From Kiritimatiellia bacterium (GTDB lineage: Bacteria > Verrucomicrobiota > Kiritimatiellia > JAFGHX01), in the NCBI GenBank assembly GCA_016929905.1, contig JAFGHX010000167.1, positions 1 to 64,000 on the forward strand: a stretch of DNA of 64,000 nucleotides. Reading direction: 5' to 3'. The notes beneath the pieces were generated by a model that was given only the letters and a program-made list of their open reading frames with translations, had not been told where the DNA came from and did no database searches. This document shows, piece after piece, positions 17,332 through 25,048 of this stretch. Position 1 is the stretch's first letter, and the number at the start of each line of letters is the position of its first letter. The position numbers and the translations under genes were made by a program.

Positions 17332-19152
17332 TCAGCGCCGCCGGATCTCGAAAGCGTTTACGCCGGCCGGAACGCTGGCCCGGATGAACGGTACGGGGGA
17401 ATCCAACACCCTGGCCGGCCGCAGCGTGACGCCGTTGTTCGCCTCGAGGAAGATGGCATAGTGGAGTTTAAGCGTGAGTTCCGGCGATGCGGCATGGCGA
17501 ACGGCGATACCGTCGTAGTCCGGAAACGCCTCGGCTTCACCGTCAAGGACGTAGGAGCGCGCCGCGTCGCGGACCCTGAAGATCTGGTAGGCGCCAATCG
17601 TCTGTACGCGCTCGAACAGGCCGGGCGCGCGCGCGGCGAACGCAAGCCACGGGCCGGTCATGAAGAGGGCGTACTCGACGGCGTAGGTGTCCAGATATGT
17701 CTTAAGCGCGGCGGCCGTCCAGTCTTCCGGCCGCTTCCCGAACAGAACGCCTTCGTGGTCCACGCCCGCGAACCGATGCGCGAGGAACGCCTGCGCGCTC
17801 AGCCCGCCGATCACCGGCACGTTGCAGGCCCACGGCGCGAGATAGCCGAGCCGGTTGTCGCACAGGAGCCTGCCGCGCATCTGCAGTTCGCCGACACGCC
17901 GAAGCACGCAGCGTTCGGTGTCCGGCAGGCCTTCGTTGGACCGGGCGCGCGGCACCTCGATCATATAGCCGGTAAGCCTCGGAATCGTGAGGACAACCAG
18001 CAGCAGCACCGCGCACCGGCCGGCAGGACGCATGGCGCGCACGACGTCGACCGCGTGATCCAGATAGACGGCCATCGGCGCGAGCAAGAAGAGGACGGCA
18101 GGCACAAGGAAGCGGTACGGTTGGACCGGGGCCAGAACCGGGACGTACGAGAAGGTGTAGGCAATCAGCAGGCAGCCGGCGCCGCCGGCGGCGAGCACGC
18201 ACAGCAGCCGCCTGCGCGGATCGGCCCGCGCCAGCCAGGCGCCGGCGATCCCGAACACGACGGCAAAATGGTACAGGAAGTTGCGGTCGTACGGCTGTCG
18301 ATAGCCGCGGTCCGAAAAGAGGTCCATGACCAAGTGCTTCCAGCCCGCCTGGAACCAGGGCTTGGGCAACGCGACGAGATCCTGCCGGTACCGCAGGAGG
18401 GGAACCAACCACCAGACGGCCAGGACCAGGAACACAGCCAGTGCCAGCCCAAGATGAAGCCAGACGCGCCGATCCGCCAGCCGCCGGCGGCACAGGACGG
18501 CCATGGCCAACGCCGGCGCCATGCCGGCCACCAATACGACAGTGTGCCAGTAGAAGATGACGCCCGCCAGGATCCCCGCGGCCAGCGCGTAGCCCGCGCC
18601 GCGTTTCTCTTCTACGATCCGCCACAACGTGGCGAGACATGCGATCAAAACGCAGCATGCAGCCGGGAAAAAGATATTCCCGAAACTCCAGAAATAGGAA
18701 AGGTGCGTGCTCATGTGCCAATAGCCGAGACACGCCACCCACAGAATCCATTTCGCCCGGCGTGTGGGGCCGTGGCGCCTGAGCGTCCACCACAGCAGCA
18801 ACGGCGAAAGCAGGCACACGGCGGGGATCACAATGCAGAACAGCGCGGGTAGCGGCACCCACGGGAACAGCAGGTGAAAGATCTCAAATCCTTTCTTGCC
18901 CATGCTGTTCCAGAGGCCGGCCGGATAACCCGCCATGAAGAACGGGTCGTAGCCATAGAGGCGCCCGATCCGTGCCATGCCGTAGGCGGTGGCGAAATAC
19001 CGGTACAGGTCGCCCCGCCAAGGCACCTCGCCGCGAAGCAGCGAGGAGAGCGGATACCCCCGGAAGGTCAAGACCAGGTGCGCAAGGAGACTGCCCGCGC
19101 CAATGGCGCTTGCGGCACCGCGGTTGACCAGGCGCTGCCATCCGGCACGCAT
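17332..19152 (-). CDS. Large polytopic membrane protein, GT-C-like, paralogue 1
   Basis: The 606-residue protein has about 10-12 predicted membrane helices over residues 15-390 and a soluble C-terminal domain of some 200 residues. Near residue 70 it carries MAGYPAGLWNSMGKKGFE, a motif it shares with its neighbour at 20667-22514, together with a similar overall layout (FSDRGYRQPYDR, then APVQPYRFLVPAVLF). The two are clear paralogues. They look like GT-C-type enzymes or related membrane proteins of surface-polymer loci, but no experimentally named family is recognised. The ATG at 19152 shares one base with the upstream stop; GTG at 19155 would give a GTGA overlap. Confidence 0.68.
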   Translation of the reverse strand: MRAGWQRLVNRGAASAIGAGSLLAHLVLTFRGYPLSSLLRGEVPWRGDLYRYFATAYGMARIGRLYGYDPFFMAGYPAGLWNSMGKKGFEIFHLLFPWVPLPALFCIVIPAVCLLSPLLLWWTLRRHGPTRRAKWILWVACLGYWHMSTHLSYFWSFGNIFFPAACCVLIACLATLWRIVEEKRGAGYALAAGILAGVIFYWHTVVLVAGMAPALAMAVLCRRRLADRRVWLHLGLALAVFLVLAVWWLVPLLRYRQDLVALPKPWFQAGWKHLVMDLFSDRGYRQPYDRNFLYHFAVVFGIAGAWLARADPRRRLLCVLAAGGAGCLLIAYTFSYVPVLAPVQPYRFLVPAVLFLLAPMAVYLDHAVDVVRAMRPAGRCAVLLLVVLTIPRLTGYMIEVPRARSNEGLPDTERCVLRRVGELQMRGRLLCDNRLGYLAPWACNVPVIGGLSAQAFLAHRFAGVDHEGVLFGKRPEDWTAAALKTYLDTYAVEYALFMTGPWLAFAARAPGLFERVQTIGAYQIFRVRDAARSYVLDGEAEAFPDYDGIAVRHAASPELTLKLHYAIFLEANNGVTLRPARVLDSPVPFIRASVPAGVNAFEIRRR

Positions 19153-20633
19153 CACGTCGCCCCTCCCCCGCTTGTCGGTCGACAGTCCGCGCCTGCCGTC
19201 GAATGATCGTGTTCAGGGCATACCTGCCGGTAATAGGCGAGGCACTGCTGAACAACCGCCTGTTTGGAGAACAAGCGCTGGGCGCGCTGCCGGGCGCGGG
19301 GCCTGTACGCGGCCAACGCCTCCGGCGGCAGCTCACGCAGCGCGCGCGCCAGCGCACCCGGCGCCGCCATGTCGATGCATCGTCCGGCTTCGAGGGGCGC
19401 CTGCTCGCCCGCTTCCGCCGGTGCGCCGTCACCGGGGCCGCCCCCCAACATCCATTCGAGGACCGGGTGCCCGTTCGCCAGCACGGGCAGCCCCGACGCG
19501 ATGGCTTCGAGCACGGCGATCGGCATCATTTCGAACAGCGAGGCCAACACGAAAACGTCCATGGCCCTGTACAGGACCGGCATATCCTCGCGCGGCATAT
19601 CGAACAGAACCGCCATTCGCCCGGGCACAAGACTCTCGGCCATCCTCACCAAGTCTTCGGACTGTTCCGTTCTCGCGCCCGCAATCACGAGAAAGGGTTC
19701 CGCGGGTTCTTCCGCCTTTCCTTCAACACTCTCGCCACTGCCGGCATTCGACCTGCGACCTTGGACTTGCGACTTCCCATCTTCGACTCCCGATCGAAAC
19801 TCCGCAAACTCCCGAATAAGATAGTCGATCCGCTTGTGCGGCCGCTTAACGGCCGCCACGGCGCCGATCACATAGGCATCAACCGGGATTCCGAACCGTT
19901 CCCGCGCATGCCGCCGCTCCGCGGCCGAAGCGGCGGGCCGGAACAGGTCGCAGTCCACGAAGTTGGGGATCGCCACCCAATAGGGACGGATGCTCGCCAC
20001 GCGACCGGCGCTCCCCGCCCCTGTCCGCGACTTCCCGTCTTCGACTTGCGACCCGCAAGCTGCAACATTCGACTTGCCCGCCGCCCCTTCGGCGCGGCAC
20101 GCTTCAAGCGCCTGCTCCAGGTGCCACGGGGCGAGGTGCTGAACACACTCGAACCCGGCAATGAACTCGGGCGGCTCTTCCGTGCCGTGGGCCAGAATCT
20201 CCCGGGTCCTCAACAGGCCCCACCGCCGAAACGCGCGGCACCAGAACGCGAGCATGGGGTCCTGCACGTGCAGGATGTCGAACCGGCCCCGCCGCAACTT
20301 CGGCCACAGGCGCCACCAGAACGTGAATTGCTCCCAGCCGTAGGTCGTTCGCAGTCCCGACCGCCAGGCCCAGCGCGGCGTCAGGCGGGCCAAGCGGCCG
20401 GCCCGCGGTGCACCGCGCTGCACACACCCCACAACGACGGTCCGCACCGCGCCTCCGACGTTCGGCGACGTTGCCCTGCCCTGCCCTTGCGACCCGGCGT
20501 CTTCCGTTCGGGCGCCCGCGAAGAGCGTGACATCCGCGCCGGCCTCGTGCAGGCCCGCGGCGGTATCTCGCGCCCAGGTTTCGATCCCCCGGGCCACATG
20601 GCCCAGTCCGCTGCTGGCGACTGCCACTTTCAT
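19152..20633 (-). CDS. GT4-family glycosyltransferase with repeat-derived insertions
   Basis: This 493-residue GT-B protein begins MKVAVASSGLGHVARGIETW, a Gly-rich donor-side start common in GT4. The C-terminal half has AVKRPHKRIDYLIREF and the E-x7-E-like LFEMMPIAVLEAIASGLPVLAN. It is about 100 residues longer than typical GT4 enzymes. Part of the excess lies in two polar loops, around ACGSQVEDGKSRTG and SGVEDGKSQVQGRRSN, which are encoded by degenerate 7-bp repeats. The rest of the protein is well conserved, so the gene is probably functional. I chose the ATG at 20633 for its strand-first start; an ATG-less upstream extension is unlikely. Confidence 0.8.
   Translation of the reverse strand: MKVAVASSGLGHVARGIETWARDTAAGLHEAGADVTLFAGARTEDAGSQGQGRATSPNVGGAVRTVVVGCVQRGAPRAGRLARLTPRWAWRSGLRTTYGWEQFTFWWRLWPKLRRGRFDILHVQDPMLAFWCRAFRRWGLLRTREILAHGTEEPPEFIAGFECVQHLAPWHLEQALEACRAEGAAGKSNVAACGSQVEDGKSRTGAGSAGRVASIRPYWVAIPNFVDCDLFRPAASAAERRHARERFGIPVDAYVIGAVAAVKRPHKRIDYLIREFAEFRSGVEDGKSQVQGRRSNAGSGESVEGKAEEPAEPFLVIAGARTEQSEDLVRMAESLVPGRMAVLFDMPREDMPVLYRAMDVFVLASLFEMMPIAVLEAIASGLPVLANGHPVLEWMLGGGPGDGAPAEAGEQAPLEAGRCIDMAAPGALARALRELPPEALAAYRPRARQRAQRLFSKQAVVQQCLAYYRQVCPEHDHSTAGADCRPTSGGGAT
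19748..19796. repeat. Seven degenerate 7-bp repeats inside a glycosyltransferase gene
   Basis: Seven adjacent heptamers of the pattern (T/G)CGAC(T/C)T are in register over 49 bp: tcgacct, gcgacct, tggactt, gcgactt, cccatct, tcgactc, ccgatcg. On the coding (minus) strand they encode a polar loop containing VEDGKS. The same heptamer family occurs at 20027-20075, 43843-43877 and, in shorter form, near 236-250 and 48565-48585. Confidence 0.75.
20027..20075. repeat. Second heptamer block in the same gene
   Basis: Seven 7-bp units (gcgactt, cccgtct, tcgactt, gcgaccc, gcaagct, gcaacat, tcgactt) occupy 49 bp. Three consecutive units keep the order gcgactt, ccc(a/g)tct, tcgact(t/c) seen in the block at 19748-19796, so the two share an origin. 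It encodes part of a second inserted loop that also contains VEDGKS. Confidence 0.75.
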
Positions 20634-20666
20634 CAGCACGCAAGACAGAGAACGTCGCAACGACGC

Positions 20667-22514
20667 TCAGTACTCGTTGTAGATCTCCACGCGGCTCAGT
20701 CCGCCGGTGTTCACGACGCCGACAAACGGCACGGGATCGTCCAGCAGCCAATGCGGGTAGAGCGCCACGCCGTCCCTGGCCTTGAGCGAGCGGATAAAGT
20801 GATACTTGAGCACGAATCGCCCGGGTGGCGCGTTCTCGACGACAATGTGATTGGCACGCGCGTTCACGCGCGTCGCGTGGCGCGTCGCGTCGTTCCAGAC
20901 GTAGGTGAGCGTTGCCGGGTCTATCGCGAAAAGCGTCCAGGGCTCGATCTCCGCCGCCACTCGGCACAGATCGGGCAGCGCGCGCAGTCGCGCCTTCAAT
21001 TCGGGGCTTGCCGCGATCGCAAAGGCCACGTTGTAGAGGCGCAGGTACTCCCTCAGCTCCATCGGAGAGAGATCGGCCTTGGTCCGTTCGAAACCGAAGG
21101 CACGCTTGAGCCCGACACATGCCCAGCTATGGAGCAGCGGGGAGTGATCGCTCAAGAGGCCCCCGATGACCTCGCGGCCCGCCAGATACGGCAAGAGGTT
21201 CCCCAACGCGCCGTCTTCACACAGCACGCGGCCCGGGACTTCGGCGCGTTCGCGCAGCCAATCTGCCGCCGCCCGCTGCCGGGCGGTAACGCCGAAGGCG
21301 GGCTGCCGCCGGAGGACGTCCATGCCGTAGGGCAGAAAGGCGGGCATCAGCAGGAGCGACGCACACCAGACCAGCGCGCGGCCGGGCCGGTCGACGGCGC
21401 GGAACAGGCCCGCGACGTGCCGCAAGCCCGTCCAGGCGGGGAGTATGGCGAAGAGAACGAGACTCACGAGGAAGCGGTACGGCTGTGTCTGGCGCAGCAA
21501 CGCGGCACAGCCAAGCGTATAGGCCGGCACGAGCGAGCCGCACGCCGCCCAGAAGAACACGGCCACCTCCCGCCTGGCGGCCCGGCGCGCCGCCCATGCC
21601 CCCGTCCCGGCCAGCACGACCAACAACTGGAACAGGGCGCGCCTGTCGTAGTGTTGGCGGTAGGCGCGGTCCGAGAGGAAATCCATGAAGAGGTGTTTGA
21701 GGCCTGTCTGCAGCCCCGTATACGCCCTAGGGATACGCGCGTCCCAGAACCGCAGAAGCGGGCCGAGCCAAGGCGCCACAACGAACGCTGCGACCAACAA
21801 GAGCACGGCCAGCCGTGCCCACGACGCGACTTGCCGCAGGGAAGCGCGGGCGATCCACACGGCGCTCAACGAACCTATCGCGGCGGGTATCAGGCACAGG
21901 GGATGCAGCCAGAATATGATCCCGAGCAGAACGCCTGCGACGCAAGCGAACAGGAAGCGGCCCGCGTTCAGAGCCCGCCAGAGCAGCGCCACATAGATCA
22001 AAACCAAGGCGGACGCGAACGGGAATACAATGCTTCCAAACACCCAGAAATCACTCAACACGTCGCCGGCCTGATACAGGACGATGCCGACGAGCGCCAC
22101 CCCTGCGACATCCCGCCACGACCACCGGAGCACACGGCACGCCGCGGCCGGCACAAGCGGCGTCAGAAAAGAGACGAGCACCACCCACAGGTAGTAGGCC
22201 TTCTGCATGCCCAAGCCCGGGAAGAGTATGCTCGAGAATTCGAACCCGCGCCACCCGAAGCTGTTCCAGACTCCCCATGGATAACCCGCCATGGCTGCCA
22301 CGCTGTAGCCCCAGATCCGGTAACCCTCGGAAACGAACGTGTACCCTTGGACGGTGCTGGGAAAGTGCCAGTTCAGATCGCCCGAGCATAGCGGGCCGGC
22401 CGCGCCGAGCGAAGAGGGCGGGAAATGCCGCAGCACAAGTCCTGCATGCAGGATGAGGACGGCCGCCGCGATCAGGGCCCATCGAGCCGCGATGAGATGG
22501 CGGCGAAGGATCAT
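20667..22514 (-). CDS. Large polytopic membrane protein, GT-C-like, paralogue 2
   Basis: The 615-residue protein has an N-terminal helix (about 10-28), roughly ten more helices to about residue 400 and a soluble C-terminal domain. It carries MAGYPWGVWNSFGWRGFE near residue 75 and FLSDRAYRQHYDRRALFQ further on. Both match motifs in the protein at 17332-19152, so they are paralogues that may act in sequence or on different acceptors. A GT-C-type transferase role is inferred only from topology and locus. The ATG at 22514 is the first convincing start, and the gap to the next gene is 33 bases. Confidence 0.68.
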   Translation of the reverse strand: MILRRHLIAARWALIAAAVLILHAGLVLRHFPPSSLGAAGPLCSGDLNWHFPSTVQGYTFVSEGYRIWGYSVAAMAGYPWGVWNSFGWRGFEFSSILFPGLGMQKAYYLWVVLVSFLTPLVPAAACRVLRWSWRDVAGVALVGIVLYQAGDVLSDFWVFGSIVFPFASALVLIYVALLWRALNAGRFLFACVAGVLLGIIFWLHPLCLIPAAIGSLSAVWIARASLRQVASWARLAVLLLVAAFVVAPWLGPLLRFWDARIPRAYTGLQTGLKHLFMDFLSDRAYRQHYDRRALFQLLVVLAGTGAWAARRAARREVAVFFWAACGSLVPAYTLGCAALLRQTQPYRFLVSLVLFAILPAWTGLRHVAGLFRAVDRPGRALVWCASLLLMPAFLPYGMDVLRRQPAFGVTARQRAAADWLRERAEVPGRVLCEDGALGNLLPYLAGREVIGGLLSDHSPLLHSWACVGLKRAFGFERTKADLSPMELREYLRLYNVAFAIAASPELKARLRALPDLCRVAAEIEPWTLFAIDPATLTYVWNDATRHATRVNARANHIVVENAPPGRFVLKYHFIRSLKARDGVALYPHWLLDDPVPFVGVVNTGGLSRVEIYNEY

Positions 22515-22556
22515 AGCCGAAGCCCTTGGCCGTCAGACGCGGCGTGCGTCGGTCGG

Positions 22557-23783
22557 CTAGGCGCCGTGTCGCACATCACAGAAGTCGAGTACGCGTTCAA
22601 CAGCCGTCAGGACATCCTCGACGCGGATGGACTCCACGCACACGCGGCTCGCCTGCGTGCACCTCCACCCGCATCCAAAGCACGCCATGCCGGAATGCAC
22701 GGTTGCGTGGCGTGCCGCGTTCTGCCAGGGATTCCACCGCCCGAAATCGCCGCCGCCCATGATGACCACGCTCGGGACGTCCAATGCCGTGGCCGCATGC
22801 AGCCCGAACGTGTCGTTGCCCACGCATATGTCGCACCGAGCAATCAACGCCATGGCCTGCCCAACGGTCGTTTGCCCGGCGAGATCCACTATCTGCAGTC
22901 TCGCCCCTTGTCGGGCCCCCTGAGCGACCGCCGCGAGGCCGGCGCACTCCGCACTCGTGCCGAGCAGGGCCACCACCGTCCGCCGCCGCTTCGAGAATTC
23001 GTTCAGAAACGTCGCATATTTCGCGGCGCCCCAGTCTTTCTGCCTGTAGCCCGCCCCGGCGCAAAGCGCCATGACCAACGGCTCGGCCATCATCGCCCTG
23101 AGCCGCTCCGTCATTCCTCCGGCCCACTGTTCGTCGGGCACCGACATCTTCGGCCGGGGCCAAACATCTTCACGGCTGTGCACGTCCGCAACGCCGACAG
23201 CCTGCAGGAAGGTCACGGTCTTGTCCAGCTCGTGCGACCCGACGTCGGCCGGGACCAGCTCCGTATAGACGGATTCGGGCGCTGCGGGAAGCGCGACGTC
23301 GTCCACGGGAGAATTCCCCGCGAACCAGACTTTTCGCTCGGCCGCGGCAAAGGCGGACAACTGGTGGGACAACCCCCCGGAGGTAAACGTCGGGTTCAGA
23401 AGCAAAGCGTAGTCCTGCGAAAAAAGCTTCACGCCGCAAACCATCTTCTGGACTATTCCCCGCAGACCCGGCCGCCAGGAAGGCACAGGGATGATCCGGT
23501 CGATCCCCTCGCAGTGGCGCTTGAAGAAGCCCGCCGTCCTCTGCCTGCACGCCACGCTGAGCCGACAGTCGGGAAACGCGCTACGGATCCTGCTCAGTGC
23601 CCCGGTGAACAACAGCGCGTCGCCGAACGAGTCGAGTCTCAGGACAAGCACCGCGCGGCGACGCGACAACAGCGCGCGCACGCACCGCAGCGGTGCGGCA
23701 ACGGCCGAGGCGGTTCGGAGCCACCACGGGGCCGTCCGGCGAATGGTCGCCGCCGCGGGACTGCCCTGTTCACCGCGTGTCAT
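22557..23783 (-). CDS. GT9-family glycosyltransferase (heptosyltransferase-like)
   Basis: The 408-residue protein resembles GT9 heptosyltransferases. LVLRLDSFGDALLFTGAL near residue 45 matches the N-terminal 'R-x-D-x-x-GD-x-x-x-T' signature, and ICVGNDTFGLHAATALDVPSVVIMGG in the C-terminal domain is the donor-binding segment. GT9 enzymes transfer heptose-type sugars from ADP-heptose to lipid A-core; in polymer loci they may use other donors. A basic N-terminal stretch of about 40 residues may bind the membrane. It starts with an ATG and ends 43 bases before the next gene. Confidence 0.85.
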   Translation of the reverse strand: MTRGEQGSPAAATIRRTAPWWLRTASAVAAPLRCVRALLSRRRAVLVLRLDSFGDALLFTGALSRIRSAFPDCRLSVACRQRTAGFFKRHCEGIDRIIPVPSWRPGLRGIVQKMVCGVKLFSQDYALLLNPTFTSGGLSHQLSAFAAAERKVWFAGNSPVDDVALPAAPESVYTELVPADVGSHELDKTVTFLQAVGVADVHSREDVWPRPKMSVPDEQWAGGMTERLRAMMAEPLVMALCAGAGYRQKDWGAAKYATFLNEFSKRRRTVVALLGTSAECAGLAAVAQGARQGARLQIVDLAGQTTVGQAMALIARCDICVGNDTFGLHAATALDVPSVVIMGGGDFGRWNPWQNAARHATVHSGMACFGCGWRCTQASRVCVESIRVEDVLTAVERVLDFCDVRHGA

Positions 23784-23810
23784 CTGAGTTCGAAAGCGCG
23801 CTCCTGACCC

Positions 23811-24950
23811 TCACGTGTGTTCGGCACCGCGATCCAACACGGCCTCGTACACGCCGGTCATGGCCGCCACGTGTTCGGCGAGTCCATACCGCGCCCCGCA
23901 GATCTCGTACGCACGGCGGCCGAGCCGTTCGCGTTCCGCCGGATGCGCGTGCAGCCCGATGATGTGCTGCGCCAACCGGGCGGGTTCCGAAGGCGGGTAC
24001 AGCAGCCCGTTCACCCCGTGTTGAATCAATTCCGGCACGCCGCATGCGTCGGGGGCGACGATCGGCTTCTTCAGGGCCATGGCCTCGATGAGCACGCGCC
24101 CGAATGCTTCCGTCCGGCCGGTGAGCACGAAGACGTCCATCAGGTTCATGTGCGCGGCCACATTCTCGACATGGCCGGTAAAGCGAAAGACGTCGGCGAG
24201 GCTCCGCTCCGCGATCATGGCCTTGAGCCGTTCGTAGTAGCCTGCCCCGGCGCCGGCCGTCGCGCCGACCAGAAGAAACCGGACGTTCGGAATCTGCGCC
24301 CGGATCGCGGGCGCCGCGCGCACGAGCACGTCCTGCTCCTTGTCTCGGGCGATCCGGCTCGCCATACCGACCACGAAGTGGTCGTTGCTGAGGCCCAGAT
24401 CGGCGCGCGTCAGGCCGTCGGCCACGGCCTCGGCGGCAAACTGCTCTCGGTCGACGGCGGACGGAATGATGCACGTGCGCAGCCCGGGCATCAGCTCGTG
24501 CAGATTCCGCTCTACGGCCGCGGAGAGGCAGATCGCGCAGCCGGCCCTGCGCGCGGCCAGCCGGGTTTTCCAGTTGAAGTCTTCGGCGTTCTTCATGCTC
24601 TGCGCGTGGACGACGATCCGGCAGCCCGCCAGCCTGGCGCCCAGCCAGCAGGCATTCAGATCGGCGAAATCGTTCGCGTGGACGACCTGCACGCGGTGCG
24701 CGCCGAGCAAACGCCGGAGCCGTACGCTTTGCCGCAGGAATCCGAGGGGATGCCGCAGCGAGAGTTGAACAGGATCCCACTCCTCCACGCAGGGGCATAT
24801 TCGCCGGAAGAGCATCGCCGGCGGCCCGGGCCTGGCGACGATCAGCGGACGGCAGCGCGCACCCAGCGCCTTGACCAGCAGCTCGATGTTCCGCTCGCCG
24901 CCCCCGATGAAGGAGTCGGATAGGAAATAGGCAATGGTCAGGGTCGACAC
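23811..24950 (-). CDS. GT4-family glycosyltransferase
   Basis: This 379-residue GT-B enzyme begins with a strand and Gly-rich loop (IAYFLSDSFIGGGERNIEL), typical of GT4. The C-terminal donor site contains GRTEAFGRVLIEAMALKKP, with Glu residues of the E-x7-E element, and GVPELIQHGVNGLLYPP. It probably transfers a hexose or amino sugar from a nucleotide donor in the cytoplasm. The start is GTG (VSTLTIAYFL read as Met), with no better ATG nearby. It is 98 bases downstream of the large gene at 25049-27355. Confidence 0.85.
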   Translation of the reverse strand: MSTLTIAYFLSDSFIGGGERNIELLVKALGARCRPLIVARPGPPAMLFRRICPCVEEWDPVQLSLRHPLGFLRQSVRLRRLLGAHRVQVVHANDFADLNACWLGARLAGCRIVVHAQSMKNAEDFNWKTRLAARRAGCAICLSAAVERNLHELMPGLRTCIIPSAVDREQFAAEAVADGLTRADLGLSNDHFVVGMASRIARDKEQDVLVRAAPAIRAQIPNVRFLLVGATAGAGAGYYERLKAMIAERSLADVFRFTGHVENVAAHMNLMDVFVLTGRTEAFGRVLIEAMALKKPIVAPDACGVPELIQHGVNGLLYPPSEPARLAQHIIGLHAHPAERERLGRRAYEICGARYGLAEHVAAMTGVYEAVLDRGAEHT

Positions 24951-25048
24951 TACCCGGCGAATCCCGTTGCCCGCCTTGTGAAAGCCGCAGCGTCACGGAC
25001 GAGCATGCAGGCCCGACAGATGGCGCTTCACGCGGCCACGCTGTCTGT

